A DNA stretch of 5,467 nucleotides from a bacterium (GTDB taxonomy: Bacteria > Bdellovibrionota_C > UBA2361 > SZUA-149), in NCBI GenBank assembly GCA_003230795.1, contig QIGM01000376.1, forward strand, positions 1-5,467. The letters run 5' to 3'. Below, in pieces: positions 1 to 5,467 of this stretch (position 1 is the stretch's first letter; each line of letters opens with the position of its first letter). The notes under the pieces are model-generated. The model saw nothing but the letters and a program-made list of their open reading frames with translations, made no database searches and was not told the DNA's origin. Made by a program: the position numbers and the translations under genes.

Positions 1-2
1 AT

Positions 3-1424
3 CTTCTACGTGAGCATTTGCATTGCATTGTTCTCGCGCCGGAAGAATACGAGACGCTCGCTATCTTCGTCACTGACGAAAAGCACCGAGCGTTGATGTT
101 GCAAGAGGCGAATGTGAGTGAAGAGGCTCGCGATCATTTCTACCGAGTGCTTGCAGAGGCATCTGCGAGGGGTGTGAGTGATATTCACATCGAGCCTTAC
201 GGTAAGATGTACCGAGTTCGTTTTCGCGAGAAAGGAATTCTGTGGGTCTATGATGCGGAACTTTCTCGAGAAGACGCTTCGTCATTTGTAGGTGTGCTTC
301 GTAGTGACGCCAGTGCAGGGCTTGTGAGTCCGCATGTTCCTGAGGATCTCTCGATTCGTATCACCGACGAGCAAGCGAAGAAGTATCCTGCGCTTACGGG
401 ATGCAACATGCGCATCTCGATGGTGCCGACAGCGAGAGAAGGCGGTCCGAGAGACGTGGTGCTACGGCTCCACTCTCAGGATGCAAAGGCAGCGACTTTG
501 AAGGAACTTGGTCTTGGCGCGCATATCACCTCTGAGATTAGGAATCTCATTCGGGCGCATCGCGGGATTATTCTTGTTACGGGACCAACTGGCTCCGGTA
601 AGACAAGTAGTCTCTACGCGGTGCTTCAGGAGATGATGAGCGATACCTTGAAGTTCTTCACTATTGAAGATCCGGCTGAAGTTATCTTCGACGGCATGAC
701 GCAGACGAAGATCAACGATAAGCACGGTGGAACCTTTGCTCGAATGCTCCGAAGTGGACTTCGACAAGACCCTGATGTGATGCTTATCGGTGAAATTCGA
801 GATGGAGAGACTGCGGAGACTGCAATTCGGGCTGCGGTGACTGGGCATTTAGTGCTTAGTACATTGCACACGAACGATGCAGTAGGTGCGGTCACTAGAT
901 TACTCGATTACCCCGAGGTTTCGGCGGCGAATATGGCTGAGGCTCTTCGAGCAGTTATGGCGCAGCGACTTATTCCGAAGTGCTGCAAAAAATGCGCGAA
1001 GAAAGCGAATGTTCGCGATGACTTTAACAATATCCTCGGCCTGGACAAGACTGCCCAAATCGATTTCGACGTTTGGGTTTATCAACGGCCAGCCAAGGCG
1101 AATCCGGAATGTCCGGATTGTCGAGGAAGCGGTATCGTCGGACGTAAGCCGATTGCGGAGCTTTGGGTTCTCAGACGTGAAGACAGAGAGCTCATCCGTC
1201 GTCAGAAGTTGGACCTCGACAGTGATCAGATCCGACAGATGGCGATTAAGCGAGGTATGGTTCCGCTTTGGAGGTCGGGGCTTGTTGCCACCATGGGTGG
1301 ACAGGTCGCATTCGATGATTTCATCAGTGTGATTATGCCTGAGGAGCTTGCAGATAACCGTGCAGATGTTCTTCATGCACTACGCAAGCTTCACCAAAGG
1401 ATTGAGGAACGGAAACAGAGTTGA
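3..1424 (+). CDS. PilB/GspE-family type IV pilus or type II secretion assembly ATPase (5' end outside window)
   Basis: Cytoplasmic hexameric ATPase that powers pilin or pseudopilin polymerisation at the inner membrane. The frame is open to the left edge, so the TTG at 18 is probably internal and the N-terminal domain lies outside. Numbering residues from that TTG, the visible part has the GspE-like SDIHIEP...YRVRF segment (about 54-70), Walker A GPTGSGKT (189-196, Lys195), Asp box TIEDPAEV (near 217), Walker B with LIGEIRD (Glu259), His box TGHLVLSTLHTND (His277, His284), and a tetracysteine zinc site made of CKKC (323-326) and CPDC (365-368). The zinc site favours the PilB/GspE assembly branch over PilT retraction ATPases. 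The segment between YRVRF and Walker A departs from usual PilB: the basic ERRxPQDGR stretch is not recognisable, and the usual LPTxxGE region reads VPTAREGGPRD. The family is clear; whether it serves a pilus, MSHA-like or secretion system cannot be told, because no partner gene is visible. Confidence 0.93.
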   Translation, partial: LLREHLHCIVLAPEEYETLAIFVTDEKHRALMLQEANVSEEARDHFYRVLAEASARGVSDIHIEPYGKMYRVRFREKGILWVYDAELSREDASSFVGVLRSDASAGLVSPHVPEDLSIRITDEQAKKYPALTGCNMRISMVPTAREGGPRDVVLRLHSQDAKAATLKELGLGAHITSEIRNLIRAHRGIILVTGPTGSGKTSSLYAVLQEMMSDTLKFFTIEDPAEVIFDGMTQTKINDKHGGTFARMLRSGLRQDPDVMLIGEIRDGETAETAIRAAVTGHLVLSTLHTNDAVGAVTRLLDYPEVSAANMAEALRAVMAQRLIPKCCKKCAKKANVRDDFNNILGLDKTAQIDFDVWVYQRPAKANPECPDCRGSGIVGRKPIAELWVLRREDRELIRRQKLDLDSDQIRQMAIKRGMVPLWRSGLVATMGGQVAFDDFISVIMPEELADNRADVLHALRKLHQRIEERKQS

Positions 1425-1433
1425 GATCAACTC
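1418..1433 (+). other. Small hairpin overlapping the ATPase stop codon
   Basis: GAGTTGA and TCAACTC form a 7-bp perfect stem around a 2-base centre, and the TGA stop of the ATPase gene lies in the left arm. With so short a loop the innermost pair would probably open. It sits just before the larger stem-loop and shares the TTGAG/CTCAA core with it. It may be part of a compound 3' end, or chance. Confidence 0.4.
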
Positions 1434-1440
1434 AAAGGCA

Positions 1441-1470
1441 CCCCTCTGTCTCAATCTTGAGACAGAGGGG
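1441..1470 (+). terminator. Strong stem-loop, probable terminator of the ATPase gene
   Basis: A perfect 14-bp inverted repeat: CCCCTCTGTCTCAA at 1441-1454 and TTGAGACAGAGGGG at 1457-1470, with only TC between, so the real loop would open a few pairs. It lies 16 bases after the ATPase stop. The bases that follow, CTATTATCAT, are not a proper T-tract, so intrinsic termination may be weak, or the hairpin may act as an mRNA 3'-end stabiliser or work with Rho. The stem-loop is certain; its role is inferred. Confidence 0.65.
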
Positions 1471-1514
1471 CTATTATCATGGTTACCACTACCCGCGCTT
1501 TAAATTTCGGAGTC

Positions 1515-1559
1515 ATCCCTGGCCCCTTATCACGACTGATGACTATTCAGGGATAAGGG
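1515..1559 (+). repeat. Overlapping, mutually exclusive inverted repeats upstream of the small membrane protein
   Basis: ATCCCTG (1515-1521) pairs with CAGGGAT (1548-1554), and CCCTTATC (1524-1531) pairs with GATAAGGG (1552-1559). The two right arms share 1552-1554, so only one full helix can form at a time. If transcribed from upstream this could be a switchable leader structure, or the repeats could be DNA operator half-sites. They also flank or overlap the proposed -35 element. Function is unknown. Confidence 0.35.
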
Positions 1560-1567
1560 AGTATGCT
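1539..1567 (+). promoter_or_regulatory. Candidate sigma70-type promoter for the small membrane protein
   Basis: ATGACT (1539-1544, four of six matches to TTGACA) and TATGCT (1562-1567, four of six to TATAAT, including the key A2 and T6) are separated by 17 bases. Transcription would begin near 1574, giving a leader of about 23 bases to the ATG at 1597. It lies after the probable terminator, where a new promoter is expected. It may also drive the phosphorylase downstream. Found by eye only. Confidence 0.35.
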
Positions 1568-1596
1568 TTTAACCGACTACGGGGATGGGTACGCCT

Positions 1597-1878
1597 ATGT
1601 TTAGAATTGGAATCATGTTGTTCGTGCTGCTTCTTATCGGAACGCAGTTGCTATCATTCTTGGGTAGTGAAGATGTGTCTTCATTCATTCTGTTTATTGT
1701 TCTGATATTGCTTGGTATCGCAGGTCTGAAGCTGGGACTAGACGCTATCCTTCATAAGCAAAAATCTGCTGAAGACAAAGATCTCGACGAACGTTCTGGT
1801 GTGCGCTCATACGATGATATCAGTGCGTATACGAAGGCAGCAAAACGTCGCCACGCTAAACGCTTCGAAAATGAATAA
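1597..1878 (+). CDS. Small two-helix membrane protein of unknown function
   Basis: I do not recognise a family. The 93-residue product has a hydrophobic helix at about 4-22, a short acidic linker (GSEDVSS), a second helix at about 28-50, and then a strongly charged soluble tail rich in Lys, Asp, Glu and Arg that ends KRRHAKRFENE. By the positive-inside rule the tail should be cytoplasmic, so both termini would face the cytoplasm. The start is uncertain. An in-frame ATG at 1585 would add four residues, but no Shine-Dalgarno precedes it at proper distance; the ATG at 1597 is preceded by GGGGATGGG and sits better after the proposed promoter. It is followed at 43 bases by the purine nucleoside phosphorylase on the same strand, so the two may share a transcript, though nothing in the sequence links their functions. 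Coding status is supported by the coherent two-helix-plus-tail architecture rather than by homology. Confidence 0.7.
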   Translation: MFRIGIMLFVLLLIGTQLLSFLGSEDVSSFILFIVLILLGIAGLKLGLDAILHKQKSAEDKDLDERSGVRSYDDISAYTKAAKRRHAKRFENE

Positions 1879-1910
1879 GTTTCTCTTTGGTGTTTTGTGC
1901 ATTTTGTCTT

Positions 1911-1916
1911 GAGGAG
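1911..1916 (+). promoter_or_regulatory. Ribosome binding site of the purine nucleoside phosphorylase
   Basis: GAGGAG lies five bases before the ATG at 1922, which fixes that codon as the start. I see no clear -35/-10 pair in the 43-base gap before the gene, consistent with co-transcription from upstream. Confidence 0.75.
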
Positions 1917-1921
1917 TTGGC

Positions 1922-2770
1922 ATGGCCGATACAGTGATTGATTGGGCTGCTGTTGAAGCAGCTTGCGCAGCACTGGGTAATGATGGCGCATGGAAGAAGC
2001 CCGATTTAGCAGTGATTTGCGGTTCAGGCTTGAGCGGCTTGGCAGAAGATTTCGATGAAGTCCGTTCGGTGGGCTACGCATCGGTCGATTTACTTGGTGA
2101 ATCCACAGTCAAAGGTCACGACTCGCGAATTTTTCTCGGCACTCATACGGGAGACAGCGGCAAGCAAGCGACGGTACTATTTTTTCAGGGACGACGGCAT
2201 TACTATGAAGGCCAAGGCTTCGCCCCGATTGCATTTCCACCTGCCTTTGCCAATTGGCTTGGCTGTAATCGCCTCTTGATTACGGCTGCCGCCGGTTCTC
2301 TATCACAGGAGTTTATAGGCTACCGTGGGATAGCGCGCATCGTTGATCATATTGACTTGTTTTTTCCGAACCCCTTAGTTGGTCCTCCTCCGCACAATCG
2401 AGATCGCTTTATTGCGACCGCCGATAAATACAATGGATCGCTAGGAATGCAGGTTGCGGCGGCGATAGAAAACGAAGGAGTTTGCCTTCGGGAGGGAGTC
2501 TACGCCGCTGTCACAGGTCCGAACTATGAGAGTGGCGCAGTTGCTCGTATGCTCAGTGGTCATGCTGATTTTGTAGGTATGTCTACCGTTCCAGAGGCTT
2601 TGATTGCAAGCGCTCTAGGTTTCGACTTCGCGGGCGTTGTTAGCGTGACCAACGAATCTGGTATGTCTGACAATGAACACGGCGAGATTAAGGAAGTCGC
2701 GGTCGATATCATGCCTAGTTTGAAAAATGTCATTGCTCGAGTTGCGGATCGTATTGTCGCGGGCGAGTAG
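1922..2770 (+). CDS. Purine nucleoside phosphorylase, trimeric PNP/MTAP type
   Basis: Cytosolic purine salvage enzyme that splits purine (deoxy)nucleosides with phosphate into free base and (deoxy)ribose-1-phosphate. At 282 residues it has the usual length of the homotrimeric family that includes human PNP and bacterial PunA. Landmarks: phosphate-loop GSGL (34-37), QGRRHYYEG (89-97, with His93 in place of the ribose/phosphate-site His), TAAAGSL (121-127), DHIDLFFPNPLVGP (142-154), TGPNYES (198-204, Glu203 matching the base-binding Glu), VGMSTVPE (218-225, Met220 at the ribose), and TNESG (243-247, Asn244). Asn rather than Asp at that last position suggests 6-oxopurines (inosine, guanosine) rather than adenosine or methylthioadenosine; this is inferred from the family. 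TAAAGSL and TNESG differ from the common TNAAGGL and TNxAxG, so it is a divergent member. It converges on the LysR gene. Confidence 0.92.
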   Translation: MADTVIDWAAVEAACAALGNDGAWKKPDLAVICGSGLSGLAEDFDEVRSVGYASVDLLGESTVKGHDSRIFLGTHTGDSGKQATVLFFQGRRHYYEGQGFAPIAFPPAFANWLGCNRLLITAAAGSLSQEFIGYRGIARIVDHIDLFFPNPLVGPPPHNRDRFIATADKYNGSLGMQVAAAIENEGVCLREGVYAAVTGPNYESGAVARMLSGHADFVGMSTVPEALIASALGFDFAGVVSVTNESGMSDNEHGEIKEVAVDIMPSLKNVIARVADRIVAGE

Positions 2771-2792
2771 TTCTGTGATTTTCTAGCAGGTT

Positions 2793-2815
2793 CGGACCAC
2801 CATAGATCCGTTTTT
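2793..2815 (+). terminator. Weak candidate terminator between the convergent genes
   Basis: CGGA (2793-2796) and TCCG (2807-2810) could form a 4-bp stem around a 10-base loop, directly followed by TTTTT (2811-2815). It lies in the 51-base gap between the phosphorylase and LysR stops and is oriented to end plus-strand transcription. The stem is short, so this is tentative; I see no counterpart for the minus strand. Confidence 0.25.
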
Positions 2816-2821
2816 ACACGA

Positions 2822-3697
2822 TTAGCCTTTCTTCGGAATATGTTTCAAAAGTGACATGTAGAAGCTTTGAGCAATAGGTCGAGCAAGGGTGCTACGTCGA
2901 CCGACAAGGCTGACGGGGACGGAAATTCCAGGCGAAGGAAAGGGAGTTACTTCTTTCTCTAAGACTCCGAGTGCTTTCGCGATAGATAGACTTACCATTC
3001 CGTGACCGAATCCGTGCCGCGCCAGTTGCGTAATTACAGGGAAGGTTTGATCCGTTTGCTCGACTAAGAGCTTCACCCCCCATTTGACTTGATGGCGTTT
3101 AATTTGCCTTTTGATACTTGGCCAACTTTCGGAGTTAGTCTTAGTGGCAAGTAGCTTTAACTCTCCTGACTTCGGGAATCGTAGTTTTTTCAGTTGAGAT
3201 GGGACAATTACCATTTTTTCCTGAAGGACAGGTAATGCCTCAAGGTCTGCTGCTGACTCGCTTTGCCCAAAGCAAAGCGCGAGCATCGTTTCGCCAGAGC
3301 GAACTCTGTCAATTGCTTCGAAGGAATGATGTGTGGTCAGTCGAAGTTCTATGCCTGGGTTGTCTTTCTTTATCTTTGCTAGTGTTTTTGCGCCCCAACT
3401 AATAAGAAGCCCGCCACTCATTGCGAGTGTAAGTGTGCCCGTGTTGCTTGCTATTTCTCCACTAAGAACTTCTTTCAGTTCGGCAACGAGAGGCCTGGTA
3501 TGCTCCAAGACGTGAATCCCGTATGGAGTTAGCTGGACTCGTCTCCCTTGCGGTTCGATCAAAGATTTTCCGAGATGTCCCTCAAGCGTTGCGATTCGAC
3601 GGCTTACTGCTGACTGGCTAATCTTGAGTCGAGAGGCAGCTCTAGACATTGTTCCGACTTCGGCAAGAGTGTGAAGCGCCTCTAGTTGATCAAACAT
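2822..3697 (-). CDS. LysR-type transcriptional regulator
   Basis: DNA-binding regulator of 291 residues, normal for the family. The winged helix-turn-helix occupies about 1-60, with the typical LEALHTLAEVGTMSRAASRL start and recognition-helix region ISQSAVSRRIATLE (26-39), followed by the linker helix. The effector-binding domain spans about 88-290; near its end HGFGHGMVSLSIAKALG (228-244) matches the usual GxGxxxxP-like turn, though without the common Pro. The ATG at 3697 has GAGAGG (3708-3703) five bases upstream. The gene begins 12 bases after the stop of the SGNH-like gene and reads in the same direction, so it is probably the last gene of that operon. LysR regulators are more often transcribed divergently from their targets, so this position is less common. 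Its ligand is unknown, and control of the upstream acyltransferase genes is only a guess. Confidence 0.93.
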   Translation of the reverse strand: MFDQLEALHTLAEVGTMSRAASRLKISQSAVSRRIATLEGHLGKSLIEPQGRRVQLTPYGIHVLEHTRPLVAELKEVLSGEIASNTGTLTLAMSGGLLISWGAKTLAKIKKDNPGIELRLTTHHSFEAIDRVRSGETMLALCFGQSESAADLEALPVLQEKMVIVPSQLKKLRFPKSGELKLLATKTNSESWPSIKRQIKRHQVKWGVKLLVEQTDQTFPVITQLARHGFGHGMVSLSIAKALGVLEKEVTPFPSPGISVPVSLVGRRSTLARPIAQSFYMSLLKHIPKKG

Positions 3698-3702
3698 TGT
3701 GG

Positions 3703-3708
3703 CCTCTC
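3703..3708 (-). promoter_or_regulatory. Ribosome binding site of the LysR gene
   Basis: GAGAGG read on the minus strand, five bases before the ATG. It overlaps the second of two tandem in-frame stops (TAG then TGA) that end the SGNH-like gene, so ribosomes finishing that gene stop at the LysR initiation site. Confidence 0.6.
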
Positions 3709-3709
3709 A

Positions 3710-4834
3710 CTAAAGTAGCTCCTGGCGTGCCGTGCCTGCGAATACTCGGTCAATACATTCTGCGGTCGGATGCATGAAGTCGTAGAATTCATCTTTCGTG
3801 CACGGGATCTTGACGGGGTTATAACTTCCAAGAACCGATACGCCGATACGTTCCGCGAGCGCTTTAATTTCTCTTTCAACGGTTTCTAAATAGATTGTGT
3901 TGCGCGAATTTTCAGCTCTGAAAACGTTCCCGTGATACGGTGCAAGCACCAGCACCAATTGCGTTTTCTGTGTGAGTGCCCGTAGGTAGGACTCTAATTC
4001 GGAGAGGAGTTCCTCGTCGAATATAGTTCCGACTAGTTTGTAGTCTCCAGATTCAACGTAATCTTCACCAGTCCTTTTTTCCTTGAGGTGAGTAGCGTCA
4101 TAGACAAGGCTTCCATCTTTCAGGCGAACTTTAGACGTGAGGCCCTCGTTGAAATTAAAGGGCTCGACCGCGTAAAACTGTTCAGAAATATTAGGTTGCA
4201 AAGCTTCTAGAGGATGCTTTAGCAGCCTTTTCATCGATAGAACTGTGTATTCGAAGTTTGTAAGATTTCGTAAATGAGTCAGTAGTGCATTGCTTGTGAA
4301 AGGAACGGATCGAGATGGAAAAGGATTCTCTGCGAGTGAGTCGTTAAGCTCTTGCCCGTAGATTAGATAGCGCTTATCCATGTTCCACTTCAGGAGCCAT
4401 GGACTGACTTCCCAGAAAATCGTAGTTGGGAGGGTTTCTCTTTTTAAGATCTGATTTGATAAAATCAGGAAATCTTCCAAGGAGGCACCGAACACGGATA
4501 GATTCAGTGCCTCTGTGCAGTGCTTTCGCATTTCATTTCCGCGCAGCGTGCCAATTTGAAGCGCACGGCTGGAACCAAGAACGATACAGTCGTGCGCCGA
4601 ATTAACTTTTGCGAGCGAATGGGCAAGGACCTGTTCGTTCCCATTAAAGACGATACCCACCTCGGCGTTCTGGAAATCTGTTGCAAGTTGATCCTCAGCT
4701 TTTCTTAGAGCGTCGTTGTGGTGGTACTGATAGCCAGGATCGACAAGGTAATTCACCCCCATAATGACGAGGAGCAAGAAAACGCTGCTACTGAAAAATA
4801 CGAGGACCCATCTCAATTCGTTTTTCATAGGCAT
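3710..4834 (-). CDS. Membrane-anchored SGNH/GDSL-like protein, probable partner of the MBOAT O-acyltransferase
   Basis: A 374-residue protein with one N-terminal membrane helix (about 8-30) followed by VDPGYQYH, an NYxxDP motif I associate with proteins encoded beside MBOAT genes, then a large domain expected in the periplasm. LGSSR (86-90) fits the SGNH block with Ser89 at the nucleophile position, NLSVFGAS (111-118) could be the following glycine/asparagine region, and DFMHP (352-356) fits the catalytic Asp-x-x-His block (Asp352, His355). By analogy with AlgJ/AlgX and DltD it would receive acyl groups exported by the MBOAT protein and pass them to a glycan, or hydrolyse them. The overall sequence is divergent, so catalysis and substrate are inferred. 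The start ATG at 4834 directly follows the TAA that would end intact MBOAT; another in-frame ATG is at 4828. Neither has a clear Shine-Dalgarno, which points to translational coupling. It ends with tandem stops, 12 bases before the LysR gene. Confidence 0.8.
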   Translation of the reverse strand: MPMKNELRWVLVFFSSSVFLLLVIMGVNYLVDPGYQYHHNDALRKAEDQLATDFQNAEVGIVFNGNEQVLAHSLAKVNSAHDCIVLGSSRALQIGTLRGNEMRKHCTEALNLSVFGASLEDFLILSNQILKRETLPTTIFWEVSPWLLKWNMDKRYLIYGQELNDSLAENPFPSRSVPFTSNALLTHLRNLTNFEYTVLSMKRLLKHPLEALQPNISEQFYAVEPFNFNEGLTSKVRLKDGSLVYDATHLKEKRTGEDYVESGDYKLVGTIFDEELLSELESYLRALTQKTQLVLVLAPYHGNVFRAENSRNTIYLETVEREIKALAERIGVSVLGSYNPVKIPCTKDEFYDFMHPTAECIDRVFAGTARQELL

Positions 4835-4939
4835 TTAAAATTGAAAGTATAAGAACTCGCTCTGCCTCTGGAGCATAAGCAAACTTAGTGCGAACACGAT
4901 TGCAGCAAAAACGCACTTCTTATTCTGCGGTAGTTTATT
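4835..4939 (-). pseudogene. Frame-shifted C-terminal tail of the MBOAT gene
   Basis: This frame, shifted by one from the MBOAT frame upstream, begins NKLPQNKK, continues as a hydrophobic helix (FAAIVFALSLLML), and ends in LYFQF before a TAA at 4837-4835. An FxYFQF-like end is typical of AlgI-type MBOAT proteins, so this is the genuine C-terminus displaced from its body. One extra A in the run at 4938-4941 would restore a continuous protein running ...PNSNQIVEKNKLPQ... . The tail ends immediately before the ATG of the SGNH-like gene. Confidence 0.8.
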
Positions 4940-5466
4940 TTCTCTACGATTTGATTCGAGTTGGGAGCGCAAACCGCAACTAAAAAGCACGCCAATACGA
5001 ATCCACTGTATACCAAGGGGTTTGCGCTAAGATGTGGCACGAGCTGTTTCGGCGAATTTCGCAGGACCTCTACGAATAGAAAAATCTCAGAAGACCAAGT
5101 ACTCGGTGTTGCCAATGATGCTGGGAACATACTTGCAAGCATTCTGCTCGCGTCAGCGTAGCTTGTCGCGCGGAAGAAACCCCAAGATATAACGACAAGA
5201 AGCAGGGTGCTGAGCCAGGAGATGGCTTTGGGGAGACGTATATTTAGAAACACACAGAGTCGATGGGTGATAATTGCGGCTCCATGAAGCAATCCCCAAA
5301 TAAGGAAATTCCATCCAGCTCCGTGCCATATGCCGCCAATCAGAAAGGTAATAAACAGATTTCGCAGTATTGCAGCCTGTCCTCCCTTGCTGCCCCCAAG
5401 CGGAATATATACGTAGTCTTTCAGCCAGCGACCGAGGGTCATGTGCCATCGACGCCAGAACTCTTG
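4885..5466 (-). CDS. MBOAT-family (AlgI-like) membrane O-acyltransferase, C-terminal part, apparently frameshifted
   Basis: Polytopic inner-membrane enzyme that moves acyl (usually acetyl) groups from the cytoplasm toward an extracytoplasmic polysaccharide or cell-wall glycan. Only the C-terminal part is in the window; the gene continues past the right edge, since the frame is open there as QEFWRRWHMTLGRWLKDY, so the Met at 5442 is internal. Family hallmarks are EFWRRWH, the YVYIPLGGS loop, and GGIWHGAGWNFLIWGLLHG, whose first His (codon 5325-5323) matches the essential MBOAT His. Further membrane segments follow (SWLSTLLLVVISWGFFRA and PLVYSGFVLACFLVAVCA), then the familiar APNS turn. After this the frame degenerates into INYRRIRSAFLLQSCSH and stops at 4885, while the proper C-terminus continues in another frame to 4835. 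The likely cause is a one-base loss in the A-run at 4938-4941. The window cannot show whether this is biological or an assembly error. Substrate unknown. Confidence 0.9.
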   Translation of the reverse strand, partial: QEFWRRWHMTLGRWLKDYVYIPLGGSKGGQAAILRNLFITFLIGGIWHGAGWNFLIWGLLHGAAIITHRLCVFLNIRLPKAISWLSTLLLVVISWGFFRATSYADASRMLASMFPASLATPSTWSSEIFLFVEVLRNSPKQLVPHLSANPLVYSGFVLACFLVAVCAPNSNQIVEKINYRRIRSAFLLQSCSH

Positions 5467-5467
5467 T

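Noticed and set aside
18..20. TTG as the true start of the ATPase gene
   Set aside because: The frame is open back to the window edge (LLREHLHCIVL...), no ribosome binding site precedes the TTG, and PilB-type proteins normally have another N-terminal domain.
462..895. Minus-strand frames of 128 and 89 codons inside the ATPase gene
   Set aside because: They lie opposite the conserved Walker A and Walker B region, whose coding in the other direction is certain, and they show no domain.
886..1376. Overlapping frames of about 150 codons on both strands (886-1332 plus, 900-1376 minus)
   Set aside because: They lie fully inside the ATPase gene, are rich in Arg and Ser, show no recognisable domain, and have no credible ribosome binding site; they are shadows of the real frame.
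1441..1559. Inverted repeats as ends of a mobile element
   Set aside because: There is no transposase, no target-site duplication was seen, and the repeats are adjacent hairpins rather than distant ends.
1421..1705. 94-codon plus-strand frame overlapping the start of the small membrane protein
   Set aside because: It runs through the hairpin and promoter region, has an erratic composition rich in Cys, Arg and Ser, and conflicts with the better membrane-protein frame.
4934..4945. Programmed -1 ribosomal frameshifting in the MBOAT gene
   Set aside because: The codons GAG AAA ATA AAC do not form a canonical X XXY YYZ slippery heptamer, and I see no strong stimulating hairpin just downstream. 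Mutation or sequencing error is simpler.

Overview
The window looks like a chromosomal segment from a Gram-negative bacterium, probably a proteobacterium and perhaps a gammaproteobacterium. The clues are a PilB/GspE-type pilus or secretion ATPase, an AlgI-type MBOAT O-acyltransferase ending in a YFQF-like C-terminus, a membrane-anchored SGNH-like partner, and a LysR-type regulator. Base composition looks mid-range. The taxon is an inference. I see no tRNA, rRNA, CRISPR array, transposase or phage gene.

Layout, left half (plus strand). A PilB/GspE-family ATPase is open at the left edge (start outside the window) and stops at 1424. It is followed by two adjacent hairpins, the second a perfect 14-bp stem that is probably a terminator. 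A 160-base gap then holds alternative inverted repeats, a 25-codon candidate mini-ORF and a plausible sigma70-type promoter. After it come a 93-97 aa two-helix membrane protein of unknown function and, 43 bases later with a good ribosome binding site, a trimeric-type purine nucleoside phosphorylase ending at 2770.

Layout, right half (minus strand, reading right to left). An O-acyltransferase locus enters from the right edge: the C-terminal part of an MBOAT protein, then an SGNH-like membrane-anchored protein (4834-3710), then a LysR-type regulator (3697-2822) starting 12 bases after its neighbour. This group converges on the phosphorylase, with a 51-base gap between the two stop codons. The MBOAT and SGNH proteins would be expected to move acyl (probably acetyl) groups across the inner membrane onto a surface or periplasmic glycan. 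The LysR gene at the end of the same unit may be its regulator.

The most notable observation is that the MBOAT gene carries an apparent one-base frameshift in an A-run (4938-4941 on the plus strand). In the other frame the sequence continues through the expected hydrophobic C-terminus to YFQF, and its stop abuts the next gene's start codon (TAAATG). This is either a real disruption or a sequencing/assembly homopolymer error. I found no convincing evidence of a wholly new system; the remaining findings are modest.
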